Shown: positions 1 through 10,821, counted from the stretch's first letter. The stretch: 64,000 nt of DNA from Alsobacter ponti (GCF_024294805.1 NZ_JANCLU010000019.1:39944-103943); one strand, 5' to 3'. Notes: a model not told the origin generated them from the sequence alone. Numbers and translations: made by a program.

Positions 1-788
1 ACGACGTGCTGGTGGGCGACATCCTCGACATTCCGCGCGAAGGCGCGCTGCTGCCCGAGACCTACAAGTTCTCGCGCGGCATGACGCGCGCCCAGCTCGT
101 CGAGCGCATGCAACAGGAGCAGGCGAAGGTTCTGCGCGAGGTCTGGGCCAAGAAGTCGGCGGACCTGCCCATCCGCAGCCCGCAGGAACTGGTGGTGCTG
201 GCCTCGATCGTCGAGAAGGAAACCGGGCGCGCCGACGAGCGGCCGCGGGTCGCGGGCGTTTTCGTCAACCGGCTCGTGAAGAACATGAAGCTCCAGTCCG
301 ACCCGACCATCGTCTACGGGCTCGTGGGGGGCAAGGGCACGCTCGGGCGCGGTCTTCTCAAGAGCGAGATCGACCAGGCCACGCCCTACAACACCTACGT
401 GATCCCCGGCCTTCCGCCCGGCCCGATCGCCAATCCCGGCCGCGCCGCGCTCGAAGCGGTCGCCAACCCGTCGCGGACGCGCGAACTCTACTTCGTGGCG
501 GATGGCACCGGCGGCCACGTCTTTGCCGAGACTCTCGACCAGCACTCCAAGAACGTCGTGCGCTGGCGTCAGATCGAGGGCGAGAAGAAGGACGTCACGC
601 CGACGGCGGCGGACGACCCCGCCGCGAACGGCAAGAAGACCGACGCTGGCGGCCCTGCCAACGGCCGGACGACGCCGCTCGGCCCGCGCGGCAACCTGGA
701 CGCCGTGGCGGGGACGCCGAAGGATCCGCTGCTCAACAAGAGCTTCGACCTGAATTCCCCGAAGACGGTGCCTCAGCTCAAGCCCTGA
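1..788 (+). CDS. mltG: Endolytic murein transglycosylase MltG (5'-truncated by window edge)
   Basis: The C-terminal part of a YceG/MltG-family lytic transglycosylase. MltG is a membrane-anchored periplasmic enzyme that cuts nascent glycan strands and sets their length. The frame is open to the left edge of the window, so the N-terminal membrane helix and LysM-like part are missing. The family core is visible: LPETYKF, then ASIVEKETG, which carries the catalytic Glu, then the FVNRL, LQSDPTIVYG and PYNTYVIPGLPPGPI blocks. After the domain (ending about residue 190 of the visible part) is a low-complexity tail of about 65 residues rich in Ala, Gly, Pro, Thr and Lys, likely disordered. It precedes yicC and gmk in the same direction with a 126-bp gap. 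Identification is firm; the true start lies outside the window. Confidence 0.95.
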   Translation, partial: DVLVGDILDIPREGALLPETYKFSRGMTRAQLVERMQQEQAKVLREVWAKKSADLPIRSPQELVVLASIVEKETGRADERPRVAGVFVNRLVKNMKLQSDPTIVYGLVGGKGTLGRGLLKSEIDQATPYNTYVIPGLPPGPIANPGRAALEAVANPSRTRELYFVADGTGGHVFAETLDQHSKNVVRWRQIEGEKKDVTPTAADDPAANGKKTDAGGPANGRTTPLGPRGNLDAVAGTPKDPLLNKSFDLNSPKTVPQLKP

Positions 789-914
789 CGCTCCGGCGGG
801 CTTGAGACGGGGCGAGGCGGGCCTTATGGTGCCGCCGCGTCGCCGAGCGAGCGGCGCGGCTTCGCCCGTTTTCGGCGCGTCTCGCGCCGGTCCGTTCCGC
901 ACCGGAGTAGGTGG

Positions 915-1802
915 ATGGCACTGTCGAGCATGACCGGCTTCGCGCGGGAGACCGGCGCGTCCGGCCCGTGGACGTGGGCGTGGGAGCTGAAGACGGTCAA
1001 CGCCAAGGGTCTGGACGTGCGCGTCCGGGTTCCGCCGGCGCTCGAGTCCATCGCCGAGGAGTGCCGACAGCGCATCGGCAAGGCGATCAGCCGGGGCACC
1101 TGCTTTGCCACGCTGAACGCCACCCGCGAGGCCGCGCCCACCGTGGCCCGCGTGAACACCGAGTTGCTGACCTCGCTGGTGGAGGCGCTGGCGCCCTTCG
1201 ATGGGCGCATGGGCCTGCGCGCGCCCTCGGTCGGCGACCTGCTCGCGGTGCGCGGCGTCGTCGAGGTCGTCGAGGGCGCGGAGGACGCCGGCGCGGTGGC
1301 CGCCGCAGGGGCGGCGATGCTGGAAGGGCTCGACATCGCGCTCGCCGCGCTATGCGCCACGCGGCTGGAGGAGGGGCGCGCGCTCGCCGCCATCCTCACC
1401 ACCCGCATCGAGACCATCGCCCGCCTGGCGGCGGCGGCCGACGCCTGCCCGGCCCGCAAGCCGGAAGCGATCCGCGCGCGCCTCGCCGAGCAGATCGCCA
1501 CCCTGGTCGGCGCCTCGGCCGGCCTCGATCCGAACCGCCTCTACCAGGAGGCCGTGCTGCTGGCCTCCAAGGCCGACGTGCGCGAGGAGATCGACCGGCT
1601 AGGGGCGCACGTGGCGGCCGCCCGCGACCTTCTCGCCAAGGGCGGCCCGATCGGCCGCCGGCTGGACTTTCTGGCGCAGGAATTCTCGCGCGAGGCGAAC
1701 ACGCTTTGCGCCAAGGCGAACGACGTGTCATTGACCGCCATCGGGCTTAACCTCAAGACGGAGGTCGAGCAGTTCCGCGAGCAGGTTCAGAACGTCGAGT
1801 GA
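915..1802 (+). CDS. yicC: YicC family endoribonuclease
   Basis: A 295-residue YicC-like protein. The family consists of an N-terminal YicC domain and a C-terminal DUF1732 domain, and E. coli YicC has been described as an endoribonuclease acting on small RNAs. The start is the ATG preceded by GGAGTAGGTGG, and the protein opens with the family hallmark SMTGFAR. The C-terminal half has the typical QEAVLLASKADVREEIDRL and FLAQEFSREANTLCAKA blocks, ending [17 protein letters not shown]-like. It overlaps the next gene, gmk, by four bases (GTGA), so the two are probably translationally coupled. The yicC-gmk pairing is common in alphaproteobacteria. Length and motifs are normal for the family. Confidence 0.93.
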   Translation: MALSSMTGFARETGASGPWTWAWELKTVNAKGLDVRVRVPPALESIAEECRQRIGKAISRGTCFATLNATREAAPTVARVNTELLTSLVEALAPFDGRMGLRAPSVGDLLAVRGVVEVVEGAEDAGAVAAAGAAMLEGLDIALAALCATRLEEGRALAAILTTRIETIARLAAAADACPARKPEAIRARLAEQIATLVGASAGLDPNRLYQEAVLLASKADVREEIDRLGAHVAAARDLLAKGGPIGRRLDFLAQEFSREANTLCAKANDVSLTAIGLNLKTEVEQFREQVQNVE

Positions 1803-2458
1803 TCGCCATGTCCGCCCATCTCGAAAACGACATCATCGGGCGGCGGGGCCTGATGTTCGTGCTTTCCTCGCCCTCCGGCGCGGGCAAGACCACGCTGACG
1901 CGCCTGCTTCGCGACGAGGAGCCGAGCCTCACGCTGTCGGTGTCGGTCACCACCCGCGCGCGCCGGGCCAGCGAGGTGGACGGCATCCACTACCGGTTCA
2001 TCAGCCCCGAGGAGTTCTTCGACCTGCGCGAGCGCGGCGAATTGCTGGAATGGGCGGAGGTCCACGGCAATTTCTACGGCTCGCCCCGGCGCGAGATCGA
2101 GCGCTCGCTGGCGGCCGGCCGGGACATCCTGTTCGACATCGACTACCAGGGCGCCATGCAGGTGCGCGAGAAGGCGCCGGACGACGTGGTCAGCGTCTTC
2201 ATCCTGCCGCCGTCGATCCCGGAACTGCGCCATCGTCTGGAGCGGCGCGCCGAGGATTCCGCCGAGGTGATTTCCCGCCGGCTGACCGCCGCCAAGGGCG
2301 AGATCGGCCGCTGGCGCGACTACGACTACGTGCTGGTCAACGACGACCTGCAACGCACCTTCGCGCGCCTGCGGGCGATCCTGTCGGCCGAGCGGCTGCG
2401 CCGCGAGCGCCAGACGGGGCTGACGAGCTTCGTCGAGGGACTTCTCAACGACCTCTGA
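1799..2458 (+). CDS. gmk: Guanylate kinase
   Basis: Phosphorylates GMP to GDP with ATP, an essential cytoplasmic step in guanine nucleotide synthesis. The 219-residue protein has the P-loop SPSGAGKTT at about residues 25-33, the GMP-binding segment around [10 protein letters not shown] and GIHYRFIS, and the [12 protein letters not shown] block. The GTG start overlaps the yicC stop in a GTGA junction. An in-frame ATG nine bases later gives a protein only three residues shorter and cannot be excluded. The 3' end overlaps the 3' end of the convergent rsmA by 14 bp, so the two transcripts run into each other with no room for a terminator. Confidence 0.97.
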   Translation: MIAMSAHLENDIIGRRGLMFVLSSPSGAGKTTLTRLLRDEEPSLTLSVSVTTRARRASEVDGIHYRFISPEEFFDLRERGELLEWAEVHGNFYGSPRREIERSLAAGRDILFDIDYQGAMQVREKAPDDVVSVFILPPSIPELRHRLERRAEDSAEVISRRLTAAKGEIGRWRDYDYVLVNDDLQRTFARLRAILSAERLRRERQTGLTSFVEGLLNDL

Positions 2459-3299
2459 GGTCGCGCATCGCGTTCGCGAGGGAGACGAAGCCCTCGACGG
2501 GGATGGTCTCCGCGCGGGCCGTGGGATCGAGGCCGGCCCGTTCGATCAGGGCGGCCGTGTCCAAAGCGAGAGGCTTCAGGCTCTGCCTCAGCATCTTGCG
2601 CCGTTGCCCGAACGCCGCCTGGGCGACCTCCGTCAGGTCGCGGAGGCGGCAGGGCAGCGGATCCGCCCTGGGCGTCAGGTGCACGACGGACGACGTGACC
2701 TTCGGCGGCGGCGTGAAGGCGGCCGGCGAGATGTCGAACAGGATGCGCGCGCTCGTGCGCCAGCCGCACAGCACGGCCAGCCGCCCGTAGTCCTTGGGCT
2801 GGGCCGGCGTCGCGACGATCCGCTCGGCCACCTCGCGCTGGAACATCAGCGTGAAGCTCTCGAAGATCGGCGGCCAGGGCTCCGCCTCGATCCACCCGGT
2901 CAGCAGCACGGTGGCGATGTTGTAGGGCAGGTTCGCGACAATGCGCACCGGTCCCTCAAGGCCGAGCCGGCTCCAGTCGATCTCCAGCGCGTCGCCCGAA
3001 ATCACCTCGAGCCGCCCGGGATAATGGCCCGCGATCTCCGCCAGCGCCGGAAGGCACCGCTCGTCGCGCTCCACCGCGACCACTTTCCTCGCGCCCATCG
3101 CCAGCAGGGCGCGCGTCAGCCCGCCCGGACCCGGGCCGATCTCGACCGCCGTGACGCCGTCGAGCGGCCCGGACGCGCGGGCGATGCGCGCCGTCAGGTT
3201 GAGGTCCAGCAGGAAGTTCTGCCCCAGCGACTTCTTGGCCTGCAGGCCGTGCGCCTGGATCACCTCGCGCAGCGGCGGCAGGGCGTCGATGGCGCTCAT
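2445..3299 (-). CDS. rsmA: 16S rRNA (adenine1518/1519-N6)-dimethyltransferase RsmA/KsgA
   Basis: Dimethylates two adjacent adenines near the 3' end of 16S rRNA during small-subunit assembly. The 284-residue protein begins [14 protein letters not shown] and shows the KsgA signature [13 protein letters not shown] motif [15 protein letters not shown], and the catalytic NLPYNIAT motif. The C-terminal helical domain has the [13 protein letters not shown] block. The ATG start overlaps the pdxA stop as ATGA, making it the last gene of the lptF-lptG-lptD-pdxA-rsmA operon, where coupling is likely. A frame open further upstream here is only the antisense shadow of pdxA. It ends convergently with gmk. 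Confidence 0.97.
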   Translation of the reverse strand: MSAIDALPPLREVIQAHGLQAKKSLGQNFLLDLNLTARIARASGPLDGVTAVEIGPGPGGLTRALLAMGARKVVAVERDERCLPALAEIAGHYPGRLEVISGDALEIDWSRLGLEGPVRIVANLPYNIATVLLTGWIEAEPWPPIFESFTLMFQREVAERIVATPAQPKDYGRLAVLCGWRTSARILFDISPAAFTPPPKVTSSVVHLTPRADPLPCRLRDLTEVAQAAFGQRRKMLRQSLKPLALDTAALIERAGLDPTARAETIPVEGFVSLANAMRDLRGR

Positions 3300-4318
3300 G
3301 GCGTGCCGGCGACGCTCAGGCGGCCGGCCAGGCGCAGCGCGGCGATCAGGCTGTCGGGCCGCGCCACGCCCCGCCCGGCGATGTCGAACGCCGTGCCGTG
3401 ATCGGGCGACGTTCGCACGAAGGGCAGGCCGAGCGTGACGTTGACGCCGTCGTCGAACGCGAGCGCCTTGATCGGGATCAGCGCCTGGTCGTGGTACATG
3501 CACAGCGCGACGTCGTAGCGGGCGCGCGCGCGGGCGTGGAACATCGTGTCGGCGGGCAGGGGGCCGGTCACGTCCAGCCCCTCGGCCCGCAACTGCTCGA
3601 CCGCGGGCCGGATCACCGCGTCGTCCTCCAGCCCCAGCGCGCCGCCTTCCCCCGCGTGCGGATTGAGCCCCGAGAACGCCAGCCTGGGCCGGGGCAGCCC
3701 GAACCGCGCCGCCATGTCGCGCGCGACGATCCGGGCGGTGTCGACGATCAACTCGGTCGTCAGCAGGTCCGGCACGCGCCGCAGCGGCACGTGGATGGTG
3801 ATCGGCACGACGGCGAGGGTTTCGGACCACAGCATCATGACGGGGAGCGGCGACACGCCCCACAGCCGGTTCGCCAGTTCCGCGAGATACTCGGTGTGGC
3901 CGGGATGCGTGAAGCCGGCGGCGTAGAGGACCGACTTGGCGATCGGATTGGTGACCATCGCGGCCGCGCGGCCGTCCCGCACGAACTGCGCCGCCATGTC
4001 GATCGAGGCGATCGTCCCTGCCGCGCTGGCGGGTTCCGGCAGGCCCGGCTCGACGGCGGCCGAGTGGCCGGTCGGAATGACGGGCAGTGCGTCGTCGCCT
4101 GGGTCGAGGGCGTCGGGCGAGGCGACTTCGACGACGCGGATGGCGAGGCCCAGGCGCTGGGCGGTCCGCCGCATCAAGTCGGGGTCGGCGATGAGCGCGA
4201 ATCTCGGCGCTCCGGACTCTGCCCGGCCCGCCCATGCGCGCAGCGCCAGCTCGGGACCGATTCCGGCGGGGTCGCCCTGGGTCAGGACCAGCGGCGGACC
4301 GCCGGCGCGGACGCTCAC
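3296..4318 (-). CDS. pdxA: 4-hydroxythreonine-4-phosphate dehydrogenase
   Basis: NAD-dependent, metal-requiring oxidation of 4-phosphohydroxy-L-threonine in the DXP-dependent pyridoxal phosphate pathway. The 340-residue protein starts at a GTG that overlaps the lptD stop (GTGA). Visible family blocks are [17 protein letters not shown] at the N-terminus, [16 protein letters not shown], the metal-binding [36 protein letters not shown] and the C-terminal [13 protein letters not shown]. It is embedded between lptD and rsmA with four-base overlaps on both sides. In related genomes a surA gene often separates lptD from pdxA; there is none here. Confidence 0.96.
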   Translation of the reverse strand: MSVRAGGPPLVLTQGDPAGIGPELALRAWAGRAESGAPRFALIADPDLMRRTAQRLGLAIRVVEVASPDALDPGDDALPVIPTGHSAAVEPGLPEPASAAGTIASIDMAAQFVRDGRAAAMVTNPIAKSVLYAAGFTHPGHTEYLAELANRLWGVSPLPVMMLWSETLAVVPITIHVPLRRVPDLLTTELIVDTARIVARDMAARFGLPRPRLAFSGLNPHAGEGGALGLEDDAVIRPAVEQLRAEGLDVTGPLPADTMFHARARARYDVALCMYHDQALIPIKALAFDDGVNVTLGLPFVRTSPDHGTAFDIAGRGVARPDSLIAALRLAGRLSVAGTP

Positions 4319-6840
4319 TGATTCACCCCGTCCGTCGCTCCGATGGACGGCGTGAACGAATAGCCGGCCGCGCCGAGCGTGCGCAGTTCCAGCCGGAGCA
4401 TGACCGTCTGGACGCGGTCCTTCGTGCCTTCGGAATAGGTTTGCTTCGCCGAATTCGAGTAGATGATGCCCAAGGTGGTGCAATCGTCAGTGTAGCCGGC
4501 CCCGACCGTGACGGCGCTGATCGAGATGGCGTTCGAGATCTGGCCGCCGGGATTGTAGAACTTCTCGGCGTCCTGGCGGCCGAGGTCGACGGCGACGCCG
4601 CCCGACACGTAGATGTTCGGCGTCACGGCCAGCTTCGCCTGGGTGACGAAGCCTTCCCGCGTCGTATAGAGGCCGAGCTCGGGCTGCGGAGCGTAGCGCG
4701 CGTAGAGGATGCTCGCGGTCAGACGGTCATAGGTCCCAACCGCCTGGAGCTCGAGCCGCTGCAGCGCGAAATCCTCCTGCGAGAAGCGCCCGCGCGCGAT
4801 GAAGTTGATGTTCCCGAAGGGGCTCATCTGGATGCGGGACACGTAGGAGGAGCGCGCGTCGCTCAGGCCCGAATCGAGCCCGGTCCGCGCGAGGTCGGGG
4901 TTGGCGTAGGAATTGAGGCCGGCGACCTGGTAGGACTGGCCGAACAGGAAGCTGCCGAAGCCCCCGTTGGGGCCGTTATAGGTGTACTGCGCGCCGACAT
5001 TGGCGCGCGTGCCGCCTTCGATCCGGTCGTAGCCGGAGAACTTGTTGACGCTGAACAGCGTGGTGTCGTCGAACACGAGGCTTTGCGCGTCCTCGTTCGG
5101 CATCCGGCCGATCTGGGTCTCGTTGGGGCGCGCGATGAGCTGCGCGATCGGCTCGACGATGTGCGTGCCGAAGTCGGTCTGGGCCACGAACGGGTAGCGA
5201 TACGTGCCGCCCACGGCGGGCATGAACCGGCCGATGACCTCGCCGCTCGTGTCGATGAACAGCGGCAGGTACTGGTTGTACTGGCCCGTCGTGCTCAGCG
5301 CCGGAAAGGCCACGTCGCCCCGCATCGAGGCGAACGGGGTCCATGTCTGCCCGAGCGGATCGATGAAGGTCCTGCGCCAGGCGACGTCGACCGAGCCGCG
5401 GGAGTAGGTGCCGGCGACGCCGCGCACGAAACAGTCAGTCGGGTTGTAGAAGCCCGGGGCGCAGGTGTCGTACGTGGCCTTGCCGTCGACCTTGACCTGA
5501 TAGTTTCCAGGCTGCCCGGCGGCGTTCACAAGGCTCTGGTAGGCCGTCTGCTCGCGCGTGATCGTGGTGATGTTGCCGCCGATCGTCAGTTCGCCGCCGA
5601 GGACGCCCGGCCCCGTGAAGCGGCGATCATAGTCGACAACGGGCGCGGCGACCGGCAGCTGCTTCTGCCAGTCGGCGTAGGAGAGGCCGCGGAAATAGTA
5701 GCCCCGCGCGTCGAAGAAGCTGCGTTCGCCCTGTCCCCGCAGGAACATGGTCGAGACGCTTTCGCGGAAGCCCGTCCAGTTGAAGTCGGTGATGTTGGTG
5801 ACGTTGTACTTGTAGTTCTGGTTGAACCACTTGTCGCTGGCGGCATGGATATCCCAGCCCCACTGCCACTTGTCGTTGATGACGAAGTTGCCGGCGGTGT
5901 CGACGGAGCCGCGGAACGTCTTGTCGCCCGCGCCGAACGGAGGCTGCAGGAACGCCGACCTGTCCTGCTGGAAGATGCCGGCGGCCCGGATGTTGTAGCT
6001 GCCGTTGACGAGGCGATGCCGCCACTCGGCCTGGCCCAGCACGCCCTGGCGGGTCAGGAAGGTCGGCGTGATGGTCAGGTCGTAGTTGGGCGCGATCGCC
6101 CAGAAATACGGAATCGACACCCCGTAGCCGAGCGCCGTCGACGCGATGTAGTGCGGGGCGAGGAACCCCGACTTGCGCTTCACCGTCGTGTCGGGAGCCG
6201 AGAAATACGGGAACCACGCGACGGGCATGCCCCAGAACTCGAGCGTCGCGTCCTCGTAATAGACGGTCTGCTCTTCGTTCTTGTGGATGATTCGCTTGGC
6301 GCGGACCTGCCATGTCGGCGGCTTGGAGGGATCGTCCTTGCACGGCTCGCACGCCGTGTAGGTGCCCTTCTCGAACACCGTCGTCTCGCCGGCGGTGCGC
6401 TCGGCGCGCGGCGCCGCGAAGCGCGTGCGGTCGGTCGTTTCGATCCGCAGGGAATCGATGAACCCGTCCTTGAAGTCGTCGGTCAGCTCGAAGCGGTCGG
6501 CATAGAACACCTGGCCGTCGGCTTCCGTCAGCTTGGCGTTGCCGCTTGCATAGACCCGGTTGGCCTTGCGGTCGTAGGTGACCTTGTCGGCCTCCAGCAC
6601 GCGGCCCTGGTAATAGAGCTGGGCATTGCCCGACGCGGCGACGGTGTCGTTGTCGCGGTCGTAGACGAGCTCGCGCGACTCCACGAGGAGCTTGTCGTCG
6701 CCCTTCTTGGCCGTAGCCTGGGTCTTGCGCGCCAGGATGTCGGACGCGGTCTGTCCATAGGCGAGCTCGATGACCGACGCCGTCGCCCCGAGCGTGCTCA
6801 AGCCGAGTGCCAGGGCGGTTATGTAACGTCTGTCAACCAT
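4315..6840 (-). CDS. lptD: LPS-assembly outer-membrane protein LptD
   Basis: Outer-membrane beta-barrel that, with LptE, inserts lipopolysaccharide into the outer leaflet. The chosen ATG gives about 841 residues with a signal peptide ([13 protein letters not shown] followed by small residues and AYG). A GTG 30 bases further upstream is an alternative start; neither has a good Shine-Dalgarno. The N-terminal OstA/LptA-like jellyroll ([38 protein letters not shown]) is followed by a CEPC cysteine pair and the LptD barrel ([27 protein letters not shown]). Further cysteines lie in the barrel half and could form the disulfides typical of LptD. It sits directly after lptG and overlaps pdxA, in an LPS export operon. 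Confidence 0.95.
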   Translation of the reverse strand: MVDRRYITALALGLSTLGATASVIELAYGQTASDILARKTQATAKKGDDKLLVESRELVYDRDNDTVAASGNAQLYYQGRVLEADKVTYDRKANRVYASGNAKLTEADGQVFYADRFELTDDFKDGFIDSLRIETTDRTRFAAPRAERTAGETTVFEKGTYTACEPCKDDPSKPPTWQVRAKRIIHKNEEQTVYYEDATLEFWGMPVAWFPYFSAPDTTVKRKSGFLAPHYIASTALGYGVSIPYFWAIAPNYDLTITPTFLTRQGVLGQAEWRHRLVNGSYNIRAAGIFQQDRSAFLQPPFGAGDKTFRGSVDTAGNFVINDKWQWGWDIHAASDKWFNQNYKYNVTNITDFNWTGFRESVSTMFLRGQGERSFFDARGYYFRGLSYADWQKQLPVAAPVVDYDRRFTGPGVLGGELTIGGNITTITREQTAYQSLVNAAGQPGNYQVKVDGKATYDTCAPGFYNPTDCFVRGVAGTYSRGSVDVAWRRTFIDPLGQTWTPFASMRGDVAFPALSTTGQYNQYLPLFIDTSGEVIGRFMPAVGGTYRYPFVAQTDFGTHIVEPIAQLIARPNETQIGRMPNEDAQSLVFDDTTLFSVNKFSGYDRIEGGTRANVGAQYTYNGPNGGFGSFLFGQSYQVAGLNSYANPDLARTGLDSGLSDARSSYVSRIQMSPFGNINFIARGRFSQEDFALQRLELQAVGTYDRLTASILYARYAPQPELGLYTTREGFVTQAKLAVTPNIYVSGGVAVDLGRQDAEKFYNPGGQISNAISISAVTVGAGYTDDCTTLGIIYSNSAKQTYSEGTKDRVQTVMLRLELRTLGAAGYSFTPSIGATDGVNQ

Positions 6841-6879
6841 GCTCGAACCACGTTGGCCGAAGATACGCACGGCCCGTCA

Positions 6880-7965
6880 TCACCCGTCCTCTTGATACAA
6901 TAGAGCGAGCGTTCCGAGCAAACTCCCAACGACGGCCGGAGACCACGCCGCGACCGTCGTCGACAGAATTCCTGCCGCGCCGAGATCCTCAACGAGTCGG
7001 GTTGCGACGTACAGCAGAAAGCCGCACGCGACGCCGCCGAGAACCATCCGCGCAATACCACCAAATCGGAAAAATCTTAAGGAAACAGAAGCGGCCACGA
7101 AGACCATCGCCACAAAGAGGAGAGGGCGGGCGAGCAGGGACTGGTACTGCAGGCGGTAACGCGTCGCGTCGAGCCCGGCCCGCTCGGTGCGCTCGATCAG
7201 GGCCGGCATGTCCCACACGGGCACGGCCTGGGCCGCCGAAAAGGACTGGCGCACCTGCTCGGGCGTCAGATTGGTGGCGATGACGTAGGAGGCGAAGCTC
7301 CTGGGCTCCTCCTCCGGCGTGAACAGGCGGGCGTTCTGCAATTCCCAGAAGCCGCTGCGCAATTCGGCCGTATCGGCTTCGACCCGGCTCTGGAAGCGGC
7401 CGTCCTTGTCGAACTCGAAGAACGTGACCTGCCCAAGCTGCTCGCCGGACGCGCTGGCCCGTTCCGCCCGCACGATCGCCTGCCCGTCGACGCTTCGCTG
7501 GCGCACCCAGTATTGCTGGTCGGCGGCCGGCTTCGACTTGCCGAAGCGCTTCGCCTCGATCTGCGTCGCCCGGTCCTTCAGCGTCTGCGCCAGCGGGTTG
7601 TAGACCGTCACCGTAAGCAGGCCGATCACGGTCGCCACCACGATGGCCGGGAACAGGAACTGCCAGGCCGACACGCCGGCGGCGCGGGCGACCACGAGTT
7701 CGAGCTTGCGCGACAGGTTGAGCAGCGCCGCCATGGCCCCGAACAGCACCGCGAACGGCAGGATCTGTTCGGCGATGGCCGGCGTGCGAAACAGCGCGAG
7801 TTGCGCCAGCAGCACGGTCGGAATGTCGGCGACATCGCCCGTCCGCCGCACCAGCTCGACGAAATCGAGCGTGTAGATCAGCCCGAACACGGTCAGGAAC
7901 ACGCCGGCGACGGCCCGCAGGAACTTGCCCGAGAGATAAAGCCCGAGGGTCTTGCCGATCACCAT
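6880..7965 (-). CDS. lptG: LPS export ABC transporter permease LptG
   Basis: Inner-membrane half of the LptB2FG transporter that extracts LPS and pushes it along the Lpt bridge. The 361-residue protein starts at the ATG two bases after the lptF stop. It has three N-terminal membrane segments (GKFLRAVAGVFLTVFGLIYTL first), a periplasmic beta-jellyroll (about residues 120-260, including NPLAQTLKDRATQIEAK), and three C-terminal membrane helices starting near SLLARPLLFVAMVFVAA. The LptG-type GFLLYVATRLVEDLG segment is present near the end. It lies between lptF and lptD, as in most alphaproteobacteria. The ATPase lptB is not in this window. Confidence 0.95.
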   Translation of the reverse strand: MVIGKTLGLYLSGKFLRAVAGVFLTVFGLIYTLDFVELVRRTGDVADIPTVLLAQLALFRTPAIAEQILPFAVLFGAMAALLNLSRKLELVVARAAGVSAWQFLFPAIVVATVIGLLTVTVYNPLAQTLKDRATQIEAKRFGKSKPAADQQYWVRQRSVDGQAIVRAERASASGEQLGQVTFFEFDKDGRFQSRVEADTAELRSGFWELQNARLFTPEEEPRSFASYVIATNLTPEQVRQSFSAAQAVPVWDMPALIERTERAGLDATRYRLQYQSLLARPLLFVAMVFVAASVSLRFFRFGGIARMVLGGVACGFLLYVATRLVEDLGAAGILSTTVAAWSPAVVGSLLGTLALLYQEDG

Positions 7966-7967
7966 GG

Positions 7968-9107
7968 TCAGCCCCGCGCGGCCTGCAGCCTGGCCGCCCG
8001 CGGAACGCGCGGCGATTTGCGCTGGAACAACCCCGGATTGAGAAGGCCGACGAGGCCGATCGCCGTGCCGGCGAGCGGAATGAGATAGACCAGCGGGACC
8101 GCCCACGCCGCGCGGACGATGAGGCTCGACGCGGCGAAGCCGGCGATTCGCAGCGCGATGACGGCGACCACCGCGCCGGCGATGGCCATGCCCCGGCCCT
8201 GGCGGGTCGTGCGTGCGGCGCCGAGGCCGGCGAGCCCGAGGGCCATGAACGCGAACGGATAGAGCGGCGCGGAGAGCCGGTCGTGCAACTCCGCGCGGAA
8301 CCGGCCGGCATTCGCCTTCACGTACGGGTCGTTCATGTCGAGCCCGAGGATTTCGCCGGTGCTGCGCTCGCGCGGCTTGTAGGTGACGACATCGCCGTCC
8401 GAACCGAACTGGCTGAGGTCGATGGCGTAGCGCTCGAACGTGACGATGTTCGGGCTGCGGCCTCCCGGCTGGTCCGCCTGGACGCTGCCCTTCTCGAGCA
8501 CGAGATAGGGCACGCCGTCGGATTCGGTCGTCTGGCCGCGCTCGGCGATGTAGGTGCTCACCTTGTCCTTGTCGCGCCGGTCCTGCATGAAGATGCCGAG
8601 CAGCGCCTCGCCCGATTTTTCGCGGTAGTGGAACGTGATTCCGGCGTCCAGCGTGGTGAACTGCCCTTCCTTGACGATCTTCGTCAGGAAGTCCGCACGG
8701 ATATGCGTCAGCAGGTCGCGCAGGTCGCGGAAGCTCGCCGGCATGGCCCAAAGGGTCATCGTGCTGACGAGCAGGGAGGCGAGCACGGTGAGCGCCAGGA
8801 AAGGCCGCAGCAGCCGCTTGGGCGGCAGGCCGGCGGCGCTCATGACGATGAGCTCGCTGTCGCCGTTCAGCTTGTTGAGCGTGTAGAGGGTGGCGATGAA
8901 CACCGCCACCGGCGCGATGATCGTGATCAGGGCGGGGATGGACAGGCTGGTCACGGCGAGGAAGACCAGGATGGTCTGGCGCTTGGCTGTGAGCAGGTCG
9001 AATTCGCGCAGGGCCTGCGTCGTCCAGATGACCGCCGTCAGCGTCAGGAGGGTCGCGAGGAAGGCGACCATCGACGTCCGGAAGATGTACCGATCCAGGA
9101 TGCTCAT
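7968..9107 (-). CDS. lptF: LPS export ABC transporter permease LptF
   Basis: The second membrane half of the LptB2FG LPS exporter. The ATG at MSILDRYIFR gives 379 residues, the usual length. Six hydrophobic segments flank a periplasmic domain (about residues 110-260). Family features include the opening DRYIFRTSMVAFLATLL and the coupling-helix region ELIVMSAAGLPPKRLLRPF, which contacts LptB. It is the first gene of the leftward operon lptF-lptG-lptD-pdxA-rsmA and is divergent from pepA. The 211-bp gap between them should carry both promoters. Upstream codons in the same frame lack a start context and were not included. Confidence 0.95.
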   Translation of the reverse strand: MSILDRYIFRTSMVAFLATLLTLTAVIWTTQALREFDLLTAKRQTILVFLAVTSLSIPALITIIAPVAVFIATLYTLNKLNGDSELIVMSAAGLPPKRLLRPFLALTVLASLLVSTMTLWAMPASFRDLRDLLTHIRADFLTKIVKEGQFTTLDAGITFHYREKSGEALLGIFMQDRRDKDKVSTYIAERGQTTESDGVPYLVLEKGSVQADQPGGRSPNIVTFERYAIDLSQFGSDGDVVTYKPRERSTGEILGLDMNDPYVKANAGRFRAELHDRLSAPLYPFAFMALGLAGLGAARTTRQGRGMAIAGAVVAVIALRIAGFAASSLIVRAAWAVPLVYLIPLAGTAIGLVGLLNPGLFQRKSPRVPRAARLQAARG

Positions 9108-9318
9108 CGAGGCGCGCCGTTCTCCTTCGCGGTCAGCCGTAAAGGCTCCCGCCGCCGCCGACAAGTGCGGCTTCGGGGGACACCATGCGGGCCGGGCGGA
9201 GGCGCCAGCGCTCATGTGACTGGAAAGATGGCGAATGGCTCGGTAGAAGCTGGAATGTGGCCTTCACGAGGCGCGTCCCGCGCCGTCGGCGGCTCCTGAC
9301 CGTTTCCCGGAGTTCTTG
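9108..9318. promoter_or_regulatory. Divergent intergenic region lptF / pepA
   Basis: This gap separates two divergent start codons and must contain the promoter of the leftward lpt operon and that of pepA. I see no convincing -35/-10 pair, palindrome or small gene. Assignment is by position only. Confidence 0.4.
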
Positions 9319-10821
9319 ATGTCGGATCGTCTCAAGCTCGCCTTTTCCGCGCCTTCGTTGCCCGCCTCCGGCGCGGTCGTGGTCTTCGTGGGCGACGATC
9401 TCATGCTGCCGGTCGCGACCCGCGACCTGCTCGGCCCGGCCGCCGTGGACGCTGTCGCCCGCGCGGCGGCGGCGGAGAACTTCAAGGGCAAGGCGCTGAG
9501 CGGGCTGACACTGCTCGCTCCCGCCGGCCTTCAGGCGGACCGCCTCGTGGTCGTCGGGCTGGGGACCGCCAAGGACCGGGCCGAAACCAACTTCGTGACC
9601 CTGGGCGGCGCCGTGATGGGCCGCGTCGGCCCGAGCAAGGCGGTGACCGTGCTGCTGGACGGCCCGACCGATTGGGCGGCGGGCGCGGAAGCGTCGGCCG
9701 AATTCGCGCTCGGCCTGTCGCTGCGCGCCTACCAGTTCGACAAGTACAAGACCCGCAAGTCCGACCAGGACGCGCCCTCCGGGGCCGTGGCGGTGACGAT
9801 CGGCTGCGCCGATCCCGCCGGCGCGCGCAAGGCGATGAAGACCCGGGCCGGCGTCGCGGAAGGCGTCACGCTGGCGCGCAACCTCGTCAACGAGCCGCCG
9901 AACGTGCTCTATCCGGCCGAATTCGCGAAGCGGGCCGAGCAGTTGCAGAAGCTCGGCGTCGAGGTCGAGGTGCTCGACGCCAGGAAGCTCGAGAAGATCG
10001 GCATGCGCGCGCTGCTGGGCGTCGGGCAGGGGTCCGAGCGCGAAAGCAAGGTCGTCATCATGCGCTGGAACGGGGCGCGCTCGTCCAAGGCGAAGCCGGT
10101 GGCGTTCGTCGGGAAGGGCGTGTGCTTCGACACCGGCGGCATCTCGATCAAGCCGGCGGGCGGCATGGAGGACATGAAGGGCGACATGGCCGGCGCGGCC
10201 TGCGTCGTCGGCCTCATGCACGCTTTGGCCTCGCGCAAGGCGAAGGCGAACGTCATCGGCGCGATCGGCCTGGTCGAGAACATGCCCGACGGCGCGGCGC
10301 AGCGGCCGGGAGACATCGTCACCTCGCTATCGGGCCAGACGATCGAGATCATCAACACCGACGCCGAGGGCCGGCTCGTGCTGGCCGACGTGCTCTGGTA
10401 CGTGCAGGATCGCTTCAAGCCCGCCTTCATGATCGACCTGGCGACGCTGACGGGCGCGATCATCGTGGCGCTCGGCCAGGAGAACGCCGGCCTGTTCTCC
10501 AACGACGACGAACTGGCCGAGCGCCTCCTCGCCGCCGGCAAGGCGACCGGCGAGGGCGTGTGGCGCATGCCGCTCGCCCCCGCCTACGACAAGATCATCG
10601 ATTCGAAGTTCGCCGACGTGAAGAACTCCGGGGGCCGCCACGGCGGATCGATCACCGCCGCGCAGTTCCTCAAGCGCTTCGTCAACGACACGCCCTGGGC
10701 GCATCTCGACATCGCCGGCACCGCGATGGGCTCGCCCGCCAGCGAGGTCAACCGGAGCTGGGGTTCCGGCTGGGGCGTGCGCCTCCTCAACCGGCTCGTG
10801 GCGGACCACTACGAAGGCTGA
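9319..10821 (+). CDS. pepA: Leucyl aminopeptidase (M17 family)
   Basis: Two-metal cytosolic aminopeptidase releasing N-terminal residues from peptides; the E. coli protein also binds DNA at some sites. The 500-residue protein has an N-terminal macro-like domain and a C-terminal catalytic domain with [18 protein letters not shown] (metal and active-site Lys), MKGDMAGAA and the family signature [20 protein letters not shown] directly precedes the chosen ATG and would add one residue. In many proteobacteria pepA precedes holC; here a DUF1236 gene and an antisense microgene lie between them. Length and motifs are normal. Confidence 0.96.
   Translation: MSDRLKLAFSAPSLPASGAVVVFVGDDLMLPVATRDLLGPAAVDAVARAAAAENFKGKALSGLTLLAPAGLQADRLVVVGLGTAKDRAETNFVTLGGAVMGRVGPSKAVTVLLDGPTDWAAGAEASAEFALGLSLRAYQFDKYKTRKSDQDAPSGAVAVTIGCADPAGARKAMKTRAGVAEGVTLARNLVNEPPNVLYPAEFAKRAEQLQKLGVEVEVLDARKLEKIGMRALLGVGQGSERESKVVIMRWNGARSSKAKPVAFVGKGVCFDTGGISIKPAGGMEDMKGDMAGAACVVGLMHALASRKAKANVIGAIGLVENMPDGAAQRPGDIVTSLSGQTIEIINTDAEGRLVLADVLWYVQDRFKPAFMIDLATLTGAIIVALGQENAGLFSNDDELAERLLAAGKATGEGVWRMPLAPAYDKIIDSKFADVKNSGGRHGGSITAAQFLKRFVNDTPWAHLDIAGTAMGSPASEVNRSWGSGWGVRLLNRLVADHYEG

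Noticed and set aside
2445-4235. 596-codon minus-strand frame containing rsmA
   Set aside because: Only the C-terminal 284 residues match RsmA. The upstream part is an Arg/Pro/Asp-rich shadow of pdxA, and rsmA has a good ATG overlapping the pdxA stop.
4234-6903. 889-codon plus-strand frame
   Set aside because: It is antisense to lptD, which is a clear conserved gene; the translated product has shadow composition (Arg, Asp, Val, Gly) and no domain.
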